Counted from the stretch's first letter, positions 1 to 12,245 are shown. The stretch is 64,000 bases of DNA from Glycine soja (GCF_004193775.1 NC_041019.1:14479020-14543019), one strand, 5' to 3'. A program made the numbers and translations. Notes: generated by a model not told the origin, from the sequence alone.

Positions 1-112
1 CAGTACATAAAAAGGCAAGTTAATTCAGTGATTTAAAGATGGAGAAACCATGGATATTCAATCAGTTTTGTAGATGCATGGGCATTCGATTCGACAATAG
101 CATAAAACTGCT

Positions 113-3100
113 TCACTTTCTCCTCCGCTTTCTTCGTCTTCTGTCACTTTCATCAGAACTAGCTGAGTCTGACTCTGACTCTGAACTAGCAGTTCCAGAA
201 TCTGATGAATCAGAACTCCCTGACTCATCATCTGATTCAGATTCTGAAACTTGTTTCTGTTGTTGCATGATAAGACGTGGCATATTCTTCAAATACTCAC
301 GTAGGTTCTCGGTAAGACCACCAAGACCAATGGATGTAAAGAAGTTAATGCAGAACCGTGTGTTTTTTGGATTATCTTTTGGAAATATGGATTCAAAAGA
401 TTCTTGCATCATTGAATCATTTAACCGCTCATTTAGCAGCCGGATTCCAAGATGTTCTGATAATTCCTGCAACATCATAAACTGAAATCAACATCTTCCA
501 CATACAGAGAAGCAGGCATAATAAGACAACAAGCCCCAAAAATTTTGCAGGTCTAGTTATAAGAAAAGTATATTTTTAAAAAACATAATTCAAACTTGGT
601 GATATAATAATGCAAGTATATAAAGAAACAAAAAGAGGAATATGTGAGGTTGAATCTCAGAACCTGGAAGAGAATCTTAATAAATATACGTGAAGAAGAA
701 GTTGTGTCCTCTTCAGTCAAGCGTATATATGATAAAACATGCCAAGGTAGAGCATCTGTGCCAAGTAAATGAGCAAAAAACTTTGCCACATTTCGCAGTT
801 TATTTGTTTCAAGTCGGTGAATCATGGAGTACTGTTGCACAAAGCACTTTTCAAAATTTTCTTGGTGTACTTTGTTAATCATGCAGAAACGCTGCCCCAA
901 AAGACCATAATATCGGAGATAGGTTCTCTCTTGGCTGCAACATTCCAAAAGCATAATGCACAACTCCATCTGTCACCAAAATTGTAATTATTTAAGTAAT
1001 TAACAGGTATAACTTGAACAAACGGAGAATGATAAAACAGATGCTGGAAATGAATGTTCAATCTGAGTAACTAAGTATAGATGCAGCCGATGCTTGCAAT
1101 GGCTATAAATAATAGCAGTTAGACATGATGCAATTGGAGCACTAGTTCTTTATGAGAGCATCAAATTAGATAACAATAAGATAACAACAAAAACAAAAGA
1201 ACCAAATAACCTTTCACACAAGTGGTACCCAATTTAATGCAAATCTAAAAGATCAATAAATGGCAAGATACATATTGGCAAATTAGTTATTAGAGATTAT
1301 ATACAAGGGAGAGATAAAGAAAGAGAGCATTCATGTTTTTCAATATAATGGCATCGATCATTGAACTAGATTCTAAAGTTCTTCCATATTATTAAAAGGA
1401 GCAAGTAGATAGTTTTAGCAACAGAACAGTAACTTCTAGCAGGGATTCCAAGCTCACCTCTTGACCTGGCTCTAGCTTAATTTTCAGAAGCTTATGACCA
1501 GCTTCCTCAAAATCAACACTAGACATAATTGTTAAGTATATTGTCCTTCGAAGATTGACCAGATTTGTCTCTGTTTCATCTTTTATCTGCATCTGTTCTT
1601 CGTCCTCTTCATCAGAGTCATCATCTTCATCGTCATCGTCTGACTCAGAATCCAAGCCTTCCTCATCATCCTCAGATTCCTCACCCAACATTGATTTCTT
1701 CAACTCTTCATAACGCTTCTCATTCTCCAGGAAATTGGGGTCTGGCTTGAATATATCTAAGAAAAAACAAAATGGAAAATAAAGAAATCAAAATGACATT
1801 TGACCACAATCAATCAAATTAGAAACAGATACAAACTTCAATACAAAATGTACCAAGGGAAATCTCAGGATCTATCTCCTCATCCAAGGAGACTTCATGA
1901 GTTATCTGATCTTCCTGCTCCACAAGATCTAGTTCAGGACGAACAGCCGGATAGCCCTGTAAACACAATGTAACCATCGTAATACATTTCAATTTCAAAT
2001 TATTCCTTTAAATTAATTAACAAAAGAGTTGAATTCAGTGTTATTTTGTTAATGTGATATTCCTATCACAAGCAATAAAAAAGAAGTACCTGAAACTTCG
2101 CTTTTCTTATTGCAAATAAGCCTTCAATCAGAAACTGAACACGTTTGTCAATTTCTCCTTCATGAAGAATTCCACGAAAACGCTCAAAAATACCTGCAAA
2201 ATTATAAATCCTATTCAGCAAAAAATTCCAAGACTGAAATTGATCTTAAGCATCATTTGCACATATACACAAGTGTCTTGCATTAGCATATTTTTGCAAG
2301 CATGCAGGAATATAAAGAAATATTAACCAGCAGAAGACCCAAAGCAAGTGGAGCACTTGGGTTGAGCAATAATTAGATACATAATTTTTTTTTTGTTTTG
2401 ATAAAAAGAAAAAATACATTAAGATATAAGATTACAGAGGTATAGCTGTATAGGAGGATATGTTATCCTCCCTAAAAATAGAAGATACAAACAAAGGGGA
2501 TAAGAAAAAGTATAAAGGAGCAAAGCTACCCAGTCTCTCGGAATCAAATAACTAAAAACAAGTTACAAAAGTTCACAAGGAGGTTTTAGTAACAAATGAT
2601 AATATAACAGGTTTGATATTCTAAATAAGAATTGCATACCCCACACTCAGTAAATAATGAACTCTGGCTCCTATTTTAACCACACAGCACCCAAACAAAT
2701 TAATTTTCATTTCTTGCAAACCACATATCATCTAACATACCTTCAAATCACCTTTGATCTAACTCGTTTCCTTAATCTACCCAGCCTAAAACTCTAACAC
2801 AATTTCATACAACTGGAATCTTAAACCCTATAATCCAGTCTGCCCCTCTCTTGCAGAGGAGGAGGTAATCTTGACTCAAATATCATTTACTTAGCTTTAC
2901 TGTGCTTTCCTAAAGTAGTTAATACCATGAAGGAGAAAAAAGATTTCTGATGTAAAATGAAGTGCAATAGGAAACAAGAAAAAGGCAAAAGGCATATTCA
3001 TTAGCATATTTACAAATAAAAACCTAAGCACACTGTTGCCACATAATAGATTGAGGGAATACCCACCATGAAGACCTTTAGGTGAGAGATCCTGCAGTAT

Positions 3101-4599
3101 TGAACCACATTCTGTGACAAAACCAACAGCTACTTCAACACTGTCATCAGTAGGTTTCTCGAGTAAAACTGTGAGTAACTCTAGAGCAATGATCTCATGA
3201 GCCACTTGCTGATTCACCAGATGCGCTATAAATTTAACAGCTGCTAGTAATTGAGGCTATAAATGATGAAAGACAAATGAAGAACAAAATGAGAAACAAA
3301 AGGCAAATAAAATAAAATTTGAAGCATAAAACTGATCTAAGAAAAAGAGGGGTAATTACACACCTTGTCATTCCGCTTATAAGCTCTCTTAAGCTGCAAA
3401 ACAATCCTTCTTAGCAAAAGATCCCCCACTTCAGGAAACTTAGTATTAACGACAGCAACCAAAGCAGCAAAAACATCTGTAAATCCTGGAGATGCCATCT
3501 GTGACTTCATACATGAACGACAAAAGAGTCCCCTTCCCCTAATCAGGTTTTCCGCAAACAATTCTGGAATTATATTTTTTATATTAGTAGCATTAACCTT
3601 ATTTACAAGCCCATTAATGCTCTTTCTCAAAGCATCCCACGTTAACCTTTGATATTCTACACTACTTTTATCCTGAACTTCTTTCATCATCATTGCCATC
3701 TTAAAGGGGGGAATGTAAACACCTCCACTCTTGCCCAAATTCGATGCATCACCATTCAGGTTAGCTCCCAATATTGTTGCCTGTTGTTGAGGCTTTGCAT
3801 CTTCAACCATTCTTCCATTTCCATCCTCTTTCCTCCTACTTTCTTCTTGCCGTTTGCTAACATCCTTCTCCCTATGGTTCCTCTCACTGCCACCATCCTT
3901 TTCAACTCTACGCCTCCTATCCCTATCTGATTTCCTAGCCAACTCCCTATCATCTTCTTCCTCCGAATAATGACGCATGTGGCAATCCCTCTCATTGTCA
4001 CCACCCTTTTCAACTTTCCGCCTCCTATCCCTATCCCTATATCTATCCCTTTCCGATTTCCTGGCCAGCTCCCTGTGATCCTCTTCCTCCGAATCATGAC
4101 GCCCACGGCGATCATTAAATTTCCGCCTGGCCTCATCACCTCCACGCCATCTATCACCAGGATGCAATCTGTGACTCTCTCTCTCCCCTAGCCTTTCATC
4201 CTGATCGTTCCCACGACGAGATTCCCTACCACCCCGGTCATCTCCTTCGTCGTCTCTCCTTCCACGCCCATCATGGCGCCACTGCAATCTCCCATCTTCC
4301 TCCTTCTCCTCCCTAACCCTCTCTTTGCTCACAATCTGACCCTCCTCCTCAGAGCTCTCAGGCTCCTCCTTTCTCTCCCTACTCTTACTCTTCCCATCCC
4401 TCTTAGCACCATTTCTTTCTTCTCCCGAATCACTGTCATCACCGTTCGCCCTGTGACTGAAGTGACCGGAACTCTTCTTACTACTCCCACCACCGTGTCG
4501 ATACCTATCCCTCTCCCCATCCTCAGATTCACTACCACGGCGTTTTCTCACGTCATCCTCACTTGACTCGCTGCTGCTGCTGCTGTGTCTTCTCGCCAT
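113..4599 (-). CDS. CWC22: Pre-mRNA-splicing factor CWC22 homolog, seven coding exons
   Basis: This encodes a nuclear spliceosome component that recruits the exon-junction-complex helicase eIF4A3. Coding exons, in transcription order, are 4599-3364, 3256-3067, 2193-2090, 1956-1854, 1756-1458, 969-664 and 466-113. All junctions are GT/AG, the phases agree, and they give 863 residues and a TGA stop. Residues 1 to about 290 are an Arg/Ser/Glu/Asp-rich tail starting [13 protein letters not shown]4G domain follows, entered at [11 protein letters not shown] and including [13 protein letters not shown] and [12 protein letters not shown]. An acidic linker (exon 5) leads to an MA3 domain (exons 5-7). 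The C-terminus is Ser/Glu/Asp-rich and ends in basic KRRRK. I chose the ATG at 4599; an in-frame ATG seven codons upstream (4620) is possible but would add a non-conserved peptide. Positions 1-112 are 3' UTR or flank. The gene looks intact and functional. Identity is by family recognition; exon limits are by frame and splice sites. Confidence 0.93.
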
Positions 4600-4960
4600 G
4601 CCAAACCCTAATTTAATCAAACAGAAGTTAAATCCAAACCCAATGCATACAGAGAAGCGACGAATTGCAGCGACTTAACTGCCAAAGTCATTTACATTGT
4701 AAACAAAGAAGTGCGAAAGAGAAAACACATACAAAATGCTATAGAGTAATACAGTGACAAAGAAAAGAGTAATTGAACGAACCAAAAACATGAAAACTCA
4801 AGTACCTTATATTGCGAATCACACAAGAACGACAAAGAGCAGAGAACAAGCGGTGAAAGGGTTCGGTAGGTTTAGGGTTTCTATATGGAAGCTCTGAGAT
4901 GAGAGGGTGACGGGTGTTTCGTTTTGCAGAGGCTAATTAGGTTTATGTTTTCTGAAGGGT
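4600..4960 (-). promoter_or_regulatory. CWC22 5' leader and promoter region with telo-box-like motifs
   Basis: Read on the minus strand, this upstream region holds two AAACCCTAA-type telo-boxes, near 4871-4880 and at 4603-4611. Telo-boxes are common in promoters and leaders of plant housekeeping and translation-related genes. A possible short 5'-UTR intron (donor near 4803, acceptor near 4738) is suggested by GT/AG sites, but I cannot confirm it. The transcription start is not determined. Confidence 0.45.
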
Positions 4961-5312
4961 GGGTGGTGCGAACCGAGGTCGCTTCCAAGCCGCATACGGA
5001 TCTTCTCCAGGGTGGGTTTCTCTTCCGCTCTCTTCAGCTAAAGCAATAGCCGCCAGATCAATGCAAGGATGCGGATTTGAAAAGAAAAAAATATAAACAA
5101 AAAATAAAAAACGAGACACAAGGCAATTAAGGGATAGGATAAATAGAATTTATTACTTTTGATCCATTATGATTTGTGTTCAATTTAATACATTAGATTT
5201 TAAAAGTTTTATTTTATTCATTTCTTAACAAATATGAGGGTGTGATTAACTTTTAAATTTTAAAATAATTAATTCTCAATAATAATTACTAAAAATCATC
5301 ATTATGTGTTTT
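4961..5312. other. AT-rich spacer between CWC22 and the LINE remnant
   Basis: After about 100 bases of mixed composition, the stretch becomes very AT-rich. I see no coding potential and no repeat structure. It may include the degraded 3' tail of the minus-strand LINE, but no clean poly(A) tract marks that end. Confidence 0.5.
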
Positions 5313-7165
5313 TTAATATAATAAGTTAGTAATAGGCACAATGGTCCAACATAAATCTCCACAATCAACTAAGAGTAACACTTGCAAATAAGTGAGAGGT
5401 TGCTCAAAAATCACAAAATTCCTCTCCAAATCATAAGTCAAATTGGCCAAAGAGTCCACACATGAATTTCCTTCATGGTAGATATGACAAAAATGAATCC
5501 CCATGATAGAACTCATCAATCTCTTAATCACCTTCCCACCAACACCATTACTCGCATCATTACTCCCAAACACTTGACTAAAGCTTTAGAGTCAATCTAC
5601 AACCGAAGGAACTTAATACCTTTCCTTAGAGCTAATTGCAATCCTTTCAAAACACCCTACATTCAACAACATAAGATGGTGTCCTTCCTAATTATTATTT
5701 CTCTTTTGCAAAACCACAGATCCATCTCTCATCATGCCTTTGAATCAAACCTCCACATGCGGTCAAACCATCTTGCTCATTAACAAAATCATCAGAATTA
5801 ATGGTTACCCACCCTTCCGACGAAGGCTATAAACAAATATGCACCTTAGATCGCAACCTAGCACTATTAGCCAAAATCATAGGCTCCTTAAAATAATCAT
5901 GATAGGCTCTCAAAATGACCACCCCAGGCTTGTAAACCCTAACAAAGTCTAGATCATGCTTGTTCTTGTTTCTCATAAATACAAGTAATAGTACACATTA
6001 GCTCAAGTCTCAACCCATTTCACATCCTTAGCACTACCTAAATCATGATGCAGATTCAAGTGAATCCAATCAACAACAAAAGTACCAAAGAAATTACTTC
6101 TCTCATTGAAGTGAATGATGTGCAACTCCATCATAGACACCAAAGGGCAATCCTTAAGCACATGGATCATGGTCTCCTCCACATTGTTGCAATTATGACA
6201 AAACTTACTTCCAAGCCCCCATTTAGTTGTTCTAGCTCTTGTAAGCAGCCTTTTGTGCTTGATTTGCCAAGACAAACCTGGACTCTTTAAGGGACTTGCA
6301 ATCTCCAAAATTCTTTTTCAATCCCTATTACCATGCATCAAATGGAAGCCATTCAATCTCTATAAGCAATAGAAAAAGAAAAAAAAAAGTCATTCCTTTC
6401 TCTCGTCCAAAGTCTATTGTCATCCTCAGCCATAGGAGAAGAAGGAAGGATAACATGAATCCTTTCGAGGTATTTCTGAGGAATCAGGGGAGCTTAAAAT
6501 AGACACATCCCACTTCCCATCCATATCAACCAACATACTCACAATATATGAGCAAATATTCGAAGTAACATTCCTCAATTTAATATCAGTGTCAATCCAT
6601 TTTTTATCCCAAATATTAACATTTTCCCTATTACCTATAGCCTAAAACTCCTCCATATACAGATTAGGCCACAACTTTAAGAAGGTTTTCTGCAAATAAG
6701 AATCATTGCTTTTATACTCAATAGTTGAATTAGAAACATTTCTACAAGCATATTTCCCTTTCATCACTTGACACCACAAGCTATCTAACCCAATATGAAA
6801 CTCTCACACTAATTTCATAAACCAAGCTTTATTCATAATTTCCAAATTACACATTGCAACTCCTCCTTGAGATTTCAGAAGCGTCATAGTTTTCTAATTT
6901 ACAGCATGAACCTTTTAGTTCCTGTTCCACTCCCTCAAAATGAAAGGCCCTTTGAAACTTTTGAATCTCCTGTATTTTTGGAATCAAGGAAGTCATCATG
7001 GGATATATAGGCAAATATTGGATCATAGTCTTAGCCAAGGTCATTTTTCTTGCAAGGGAAAGTTGTTGGGCCTTCTACCCAAACAGTTTACTTTGCATCT
7101 TGGCCAATTAAATAATTGAAATCATGGGCTTTTGGCAATTTCCCCGACAGGGTAATTCCAAGACA
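5313..7165 (-). pseudogene. Degenerate, 5'-truncated plant LINE (RT C-terminus, zf-RVT, RNase H)
   Basis: Translated fragments on the minus strand line up in LINE order. Near 7155-6850 lies the reverse-transcriptase thumb (YLGIPLSGKLPKAHDF, PIYPMMTSLIPK, IQKFQRAF). Next comes a connection region down to about 6320. At 6308-6003 is a zinc-binding zf-RVT module (IKHKRLLTRARTTKWG, FCHNCNNVEETMIHVL). At about 5860-5330 is an RNase H domain (WVTINSD, CGGLIQRHDERWICGF, IYHEGNSCVDSLANLT). Multiple frameshifts and stops separate the pieces, so nothing is functional. The catalytic palm of the RT and the upstream endonuclease are absent, as expected for a 5'-truncated copy. Boundaries are approximate. 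Confidence 0.8.
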
Positions 7166-7603
7166 ACTCCTTTTAGATCTAGATTGAAACCAAACTAACA
7201 AGACCTTTTTCCTCTTCATCTTCCTCCTCCCCTATCCCCCTTCGCAATCGCCACCAAATCCCTATCCTACAACATCACTCACAACACATCGCCACTATCA
7301 TTCATTGAAGTTGTCAGATTCTGTCGAGGTGTGTCGCCGCTGCAAAAACATTGCACCCCAAGATTCAACCTTGCTCAAAAGAGGTTAGAAAACCAAAAAG
7401 AGAATATCTAGGAACAAAAAAAGACATCACTCCCTGCCTTCAAATTTGTCATCGCCGATGTGTTTACTATATGAGCATGGAGACCTGGGAACAATCTCAC
7501 TGAAGCGATACCCAGAATCACCACCATGACATCAGATCACACATCACCACTAGGTCGTGCCACAACCACCACACACCGCCAACAGCCCCAAACCCATCAG
7601 CAA
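7166..7603. other. Unassigned spacer left of the LTR-like block
   Basis: This is a more GC-rich, CAC/ACC-rich stretch with no open frame of note. I do not recognise it. It could be a fragment of an older element or of gene leader sequence. Confidence 0.4.
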
Positions 7604-10600
7604 TGTAACACCTCAATTTTTGTTAATAGGAAATTAAAATAATTACTACAAAATAGAAAGTGTAATATCATAATAAATAAGGAAATTGATGTGTATGGGA
7701 CATTAAATGTCCATCATTAAAGTGAAAAAAATAACTAAAACAAGCTTTGACCATAATTTGAGAAAAAGTCAAAGACTAGTCAAAGTAAGGGATTTAGTCA
7801 ACTCATTAATGACATTTTGGTAATTGTGAGATTTTTTAGATTAAAAATTATTTTGAACCTTAATAAAATTAGTTTTATTATAATTAAGTATAGTCATGAA
7901 ATTAATTCAAGAGAATCTATTATCATGCATTATTAATTAATTTCTTGACTTTTATTAGCATTTTAAGCATAGAAAATTCATTTAAAGCTAGAATTGAGTG
8001 ATTCCAAAGGCAAATTAGAAAATTATATGTGACAAGATGGTTAATTTAATAGAGTGAAATTAATTAAAATTACACAATCTAAACATATCTAAAACATATT
8101 CATTAAAAGTCATATTTAACAATTGACCAAAAATCCCTTAACCCTAGTGGAGGCCCCTATAAAAGCTACTTTACTCTCTCCTCCTCATTCATGTTACAAA
8201 CAATCTAGCCTCCTTCTCCAAGTTTCTATTTCTTTCTTCCTTCTCTCTAAAAAGCTTATTCTTCTCTCTAGAATATCTTCACAAGTCACAACCACTAAAC
8301 CTCATCCAACCAAATTCAAGTATGTTGTAGAGAACATCAAGAGCTACACGGGGATGGTTATCATTTTAATTTTGGATCTCATTTTGATAGAAGCCTACAA
8401 GGTATGGGGGAGTCTTTCCTTACTCTTGAAACCTATTGGTTGAATGGGTGAAGTTAAGTTTCCCAATTAGTGTTGTTAGTTTGTGATAAATTTCATATTT
8501 GATTTTGTTTAGTGCACTGTGAATTATTCTGTTACAATCTGATGATTTGGGCTGAAAAAAGGTTCGTTGGGTCCTAAAACCTAGGAATCCATATAAGATA
8601 CATATAAAATGGATTTGGGAATCTTGAGATATGCAAAAATCAAGTTTCGGTTCAATTTATGACTCATGATTTGTTTTTAGTGACCTCAAGTCTTGGGCTG
8701 GAATAGACGTTTGGAACCTAAAAAATGAGTTCAATGGGTTTAAAAACCTAGGGTTTCATATAAATTTCATGGCATTTGGAGTTGTGTAGCTCAAGGAATC
8801 ATTAAATCAAGTTTGACAAGTTTTTTGATAAATTCGGGTATTGTTTGAATTAATTTTACCAATTGGCATGTTTTCCTGTAATTTGGACCTTGGAAATGGG
8901 TTCCTCATGTTTGAAAATGTAGGGTTATGTATAAGGTTTGCGAAAATCCAATTTCAATAGCCATGGGAATTGCATAAACACTTTTCTAGGCTTAAATACA
9001 GTTGGGTGTAAGGTAGCAAGGATATTTTTGTATGTTGGGTGCATAATTATACATGGTTTTGAGTTCAAAATTAATGTTCTCCATACTTAAAAACCTAGGA
9101 AAGCATATAAGGAGCATCTAAAACCGATTTCAAAGTCATTGGGAATTTGCATTTCAAGTTCTAGTTCAAATTGTGATTAAGTACCATTTTGGGGAAAATG
9201 TTTAAATATGAAAGGGTTTGTTTATGAGAGCTTATGAGGCATAAATGGAACAAATTGATGTTGAATATGTAAACTTTTGAATTGGATCTATGACATAAAA
9301 GTATCTATGTGAAATGTTAATATGTTAATATTGGACTTGTTGAGAAGTTACATACTTATGTTGTTGTGGATTTAGTCTTTATACATACTTATATGCTATG
9401 AATCAATTGTTATGACTTTCTTGTTGAAAATTATGATTAAGGATTATTATTATGGACTATAATCATGAATTACGATGATTAATATTGATAACAGATATTG
9501 TTGTGGATATGTTGAAAGATCGAGTAAATGTGATTCTTGACACCTTGTTGTTGATAAATACTTGAATGGTGATTGTGTTATGAATTGAGAAGTTATATAT
9601 GATGACATATTGTGTAATTGTTTGCATTTTGGTCTAAGTTCAAGGGTGTTCGACCCTTGGCATTATTGTTGAAATGGATGGGCACAAAATATATTGATGT
9701 GATGTAATGTTGAGATATAAATTGTGTGTGAAGTGGAATTATCCACTTGAGGGGCCATGGTTATGGTGACCCTAAGGGAGTGAAGAGAGACGACACTCTT
9801 TTCCTCTTGATTGTGTGTGTTTGATGGAAACTTTACTAGATCAGAAGCTTAGTGTGGAGCAACACACGTGACAATGGAACAAGAATGAAAAATGAAAGGA
9901 TGGGCTCGGGTATAAGCATAGGATGGGTTTTGGAGAGTGGCTCCATACCTGTGGGAACGTCCTCTAACCATCACTAGTGCATACCATACATCCATAGTTC
10001 GAAAGATTGACGATCTCAATGCATCGTTGATGTTGAGAAATCATTGTAAGAGGGTGGATGACATATAATCAGTACACTTGGAAATATTTTGAATGGTTCA
10101 AAGGAACCTAGGGGAAATGTTGAGTTTGTGATAACCCTGCTTAGGGTATTGTCCAACTAGTTTAGGGGACTCATGCGCCTCACTATACATTCCTGACTAG
10201 AACAAAGCTATAGCCATGGTTGGTGAGAGCGACGCAAGTATCAAGTGGATCGTGCACTCCCAACCATCATCCACTAGTTGCTTAAGACCACTATTGTCTA
10301 GGATACTTAGTGGCAATGTTTTACATAAGACCATTAAGAACAATTGAGCTTAAATGGTGGTGTGGGCCCAAAAGTTATGAAAAATGTGAGATAGAGAAGC
10401 AAATTAAGATACCTTAAGTGTTGGATGGTAGTCAACCACACATGGTGGTTAATAGGTTATGTGTGGGACTTTTAATTTGTTGCTTGTGGCTTTTAAGGGG
10501 ACAAAGGACTCACCTTATATCCAACATTTTTTAGGTTCTGATGGCGGAGGAACCAAAAATGGAGCATATGGAAGAGGATCCCGAGGAAGATCTAGAGGAG

Positions 10601-10800
10601 GATCTCAATGGGCATTCTCCATAGAACTCTCTTAGGAAACATATCTTCATTAGTTATGCTTTGATGGCACAGTCGATGTCCAAGTTTTGGGATTAGATGA
10701 CTGCTTTGTACCTTGATTTTTTCTCTTATGGATTTATCATGAATAGACCTAGGATTTTCAAAGTGCATAAAGAGAACATAAGAATAACAAAAGCTAATTA
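7604..10800 (+). mobile_element. Probable Gypsy-type LTR (solo or fragment), 3' end undefined
   Basis: The block begins TGTAACACCTCAATTTTT, a start typical of large plant Gypsy LTRs. It continues for about 3 kb without significant coding capacity. The right part (9720-10560) has mixed-composition, LTR-like sequence and ends near a short acidic reading frame (EDPEEDLEEDL). The five bases before it are AGCAA, but I could not find a matching duplication on the right, so the 3' boundary is a guess. It contains the 170-bp diverged repeats listed separately. Lineage (Tekay/Del or Tat-like) is inference from length and the TGTAACACC start. Confidence 0.5.
8571..9165. repeat. Four diverged ~170-bp tandem repeats
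   Basis: A core resembling AAACCTAGG-N-CATATAA followed by an AAA-GATTT box recurs near 8578, 8746, 8916 and 9094. Spacings are about 168, 170 and 176 bp. Each copy is followed by a similar stretch ending in a CAAGTTY-GTTCAA-like segment. The copies are strongly diverged, so this is an old internal duplication within the LTR-like block. Confidence 0.5.
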
Positions 10801-11103
10801 TTATAAATAATTATATTTATTAACTTGTTAAAAAAAATAAAATTAGGTAAAGTATGTTTTTCTTCCATCTAAATTTTTAACTATTTAATTTGAGGATTAC
10901 TAGTCAAGGATCTTTTTTTTCCATAATAAATGTTTTATTGCATCAATCATGTTAGAATCATATCATTCTTTAACTTTTAACACACCTGTAAAACTTAATA
11001 GCCCAATAACACATGTAATACGTACATTGAGTCATGCTAAGATGAATGAAGTATTCTTGGGTGGTCTTTATAAGCTTAGTTTCTCTCTGACCCAACTTCT
11101 AAG
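10801..11103 (+). other. Flank of element A, possible leader of the split gene
   Basis: This AT-rich flank has a possible TATAAG box near 11069 followed by a CT-rich stretch that resumes after element A at 20343. If element A is mentally removed, this could be the promoter or 5' UTR of the short ORF starting at 20429. The last five bases, CTAAG, are the target duplication of element A. Confidence 0.35.
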
Positions 11104-12193
11104 TGTAGATGCAATTGGCTTTGATGTTTTGATGATGATCATGATGATGTGTTGCAATTGATGCAAATGGGCTTTTCAAGATTAAAATTCAAGACAATAC
11201 TTCAAGATTACAAGGCACAACATCAAGATGATCACTAGAATATTAGGAAGGGAATTCCTAATTGAATTAGCAAAGGTTTGGCCAAGTGATTTAAAATAAA
11301 AAGTGTTTTTCAAAGGTTTTACTCTCTGGTAATCGATTACCAGAGGATGTAATCGATTACCAGTGGCCAAATACGTTTTATAACAGCTATAAAAATTTGA
11401 ATTCAAAATTTTAAAAGCTGTAATCGATTACACAATTTTGGTAATCGATTACCAGCAGTTAGTAAACGTTTTAATTCAAATTTTAAAAGCTGTAATCGAT
11501 TACACAATTACTGTAATCGATTACCAGACAGGAATTTCAGAAAAATAATTTCAAGAGTCACAACTTTTCAAAGGCTTTACTCATGACCACCAATGGTCTA
11601 TATATATGTGACTTAAACACGAAATTACAGAGAGTTTTTGAGAACAACAAAGTGTTTATCCTCTCAAAAAGCAATTTCATTTTATCCTCTTAAGAATTCC
11701 TTGGCCAACTTGATTGCAATTCTTTAAGGAATTATTTGAGTGCTCAATCTGTAAAATCCATCTCTTTCAAGAGAGATTTGTTCCTCTTCTACTTCTCATT
11801 CTCTAAGGGATTAAGAGACTGTGAGTCTCTTGTTGTAAAGAATCTCTAAACACAAAGGAAGGGTTGTCCTTGTGTGTTTAGAACTTGTAAAAGGAATTTA
11901 CAAGTTAGTGGAACTCTCAAGCGGGTTGCTTGGGGACTGGACGTAGGCACAAGGGTGTGGCCGAACCAGTATAAAACTGAGTTTGCATTTTCTCTTCCCT
12001 TAATCTTCTTTATTTATTATTGCTTTATATTCATATTCAAGTTGCTTCATTTGAATTAATATTTAAGAAGATTGTCATTAAGGGAATTCATAACTTAAGT
12101 AAAAAGTAAGATAGATTTTTAATTAGGAGAAAAGTTTGGAATATCTTAATTCAACCCCCCCTTCTTAAGATATCTGAGGCCACTTATCTAACA
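11104..12193 (+). repeat. 5' LTR of element A
   Basis: It starts TGTAGATGCAATTGG and ends TATCTAACA. U3 holds six TAATCGATTA palindromes (11330-11523), followed by a TATATATA box at 11599-11607. Downstream transcribed sequence has several self-complementary stems: 11813-11831, 11847-11880 and 11882-11906. A U5 block (11931-11975, TAGGCAC and CCGAACCAGTATAAA) is also conserved in elements B and E. A short open frame at 11874-12059 only reflects these stems and is not treated as a gene. Confidence 0.95.
11330..11523. promoter_or_regulatory. Three pairs of TAATCGATTA palindromes in U3
   Basis: Six copies of the 10-bp core start at 11330, 11350, 11421, 11442, 11493 and 11514. Spacing inside each pair is 20 or 21 bp, about two helical turns. 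The first site sits inside a longer perfect palindrome centred on GGTAATCGATTACC. They lie about 75 bp upstream of the TATA box. A transcription-factor or regulator binding role is inference. Confidence 0.75.
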
Positions 12194-12195
12194 AG

Positions 12196-12207
12196 TGGTA
12201 TCAGAGC
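12196..12207 (+). other. Primer-binding site (initiator tRNA-Met type)
   Basis: TGGTATCAGAGC lies two bases after the 5' LTR end. It is complementary to the 3' end of plant initiator tRNA-Met, the usual minus-strand primer for Copia elements. Confidence 0.95.
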
Positions 12208-12245
12208 TTCATTCTTGTACAAAGTTTAGAAGCTTCAAGAAAAAG

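Noticed and set aside
39..485. Plus-strand open frame of 148 codons with a Ser/Glu-like composition
   Set aside because: It is the antisense shadow of the Ser/Glu/Asp-rich last exon of CWC22.
3649..4566. Several plus- and minus-frame ORFs over CWC22 exon 1
   Set aside because: Low-complexity Arg/Ser/Glu codons keep other frames open; only the minus frame joins through spliced exons to MIF4G and MA3 domains.
7604..10800. A complete solo LTR with defined target duplication
   Set aside because: The left edge fits (TG after AGCAA) but I found no matching AGCAA after a CA on the right, so the end is left open.
11330..11523. Regularly spaced palindromes resembling a CRISPR-like array
   Set aside because: The repeat is only a 10-14-bp palindrome in three pairs inside a plant retrotransposon LTR; there is no array of uniform spacers.
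11874..12059. 61-codon frame repeated in both LTRs of element A (also 20023-20208)
   Set aside because: It overlaps the leader stems and U5 block and ends in AT-rich sequence; no conserved protein features.
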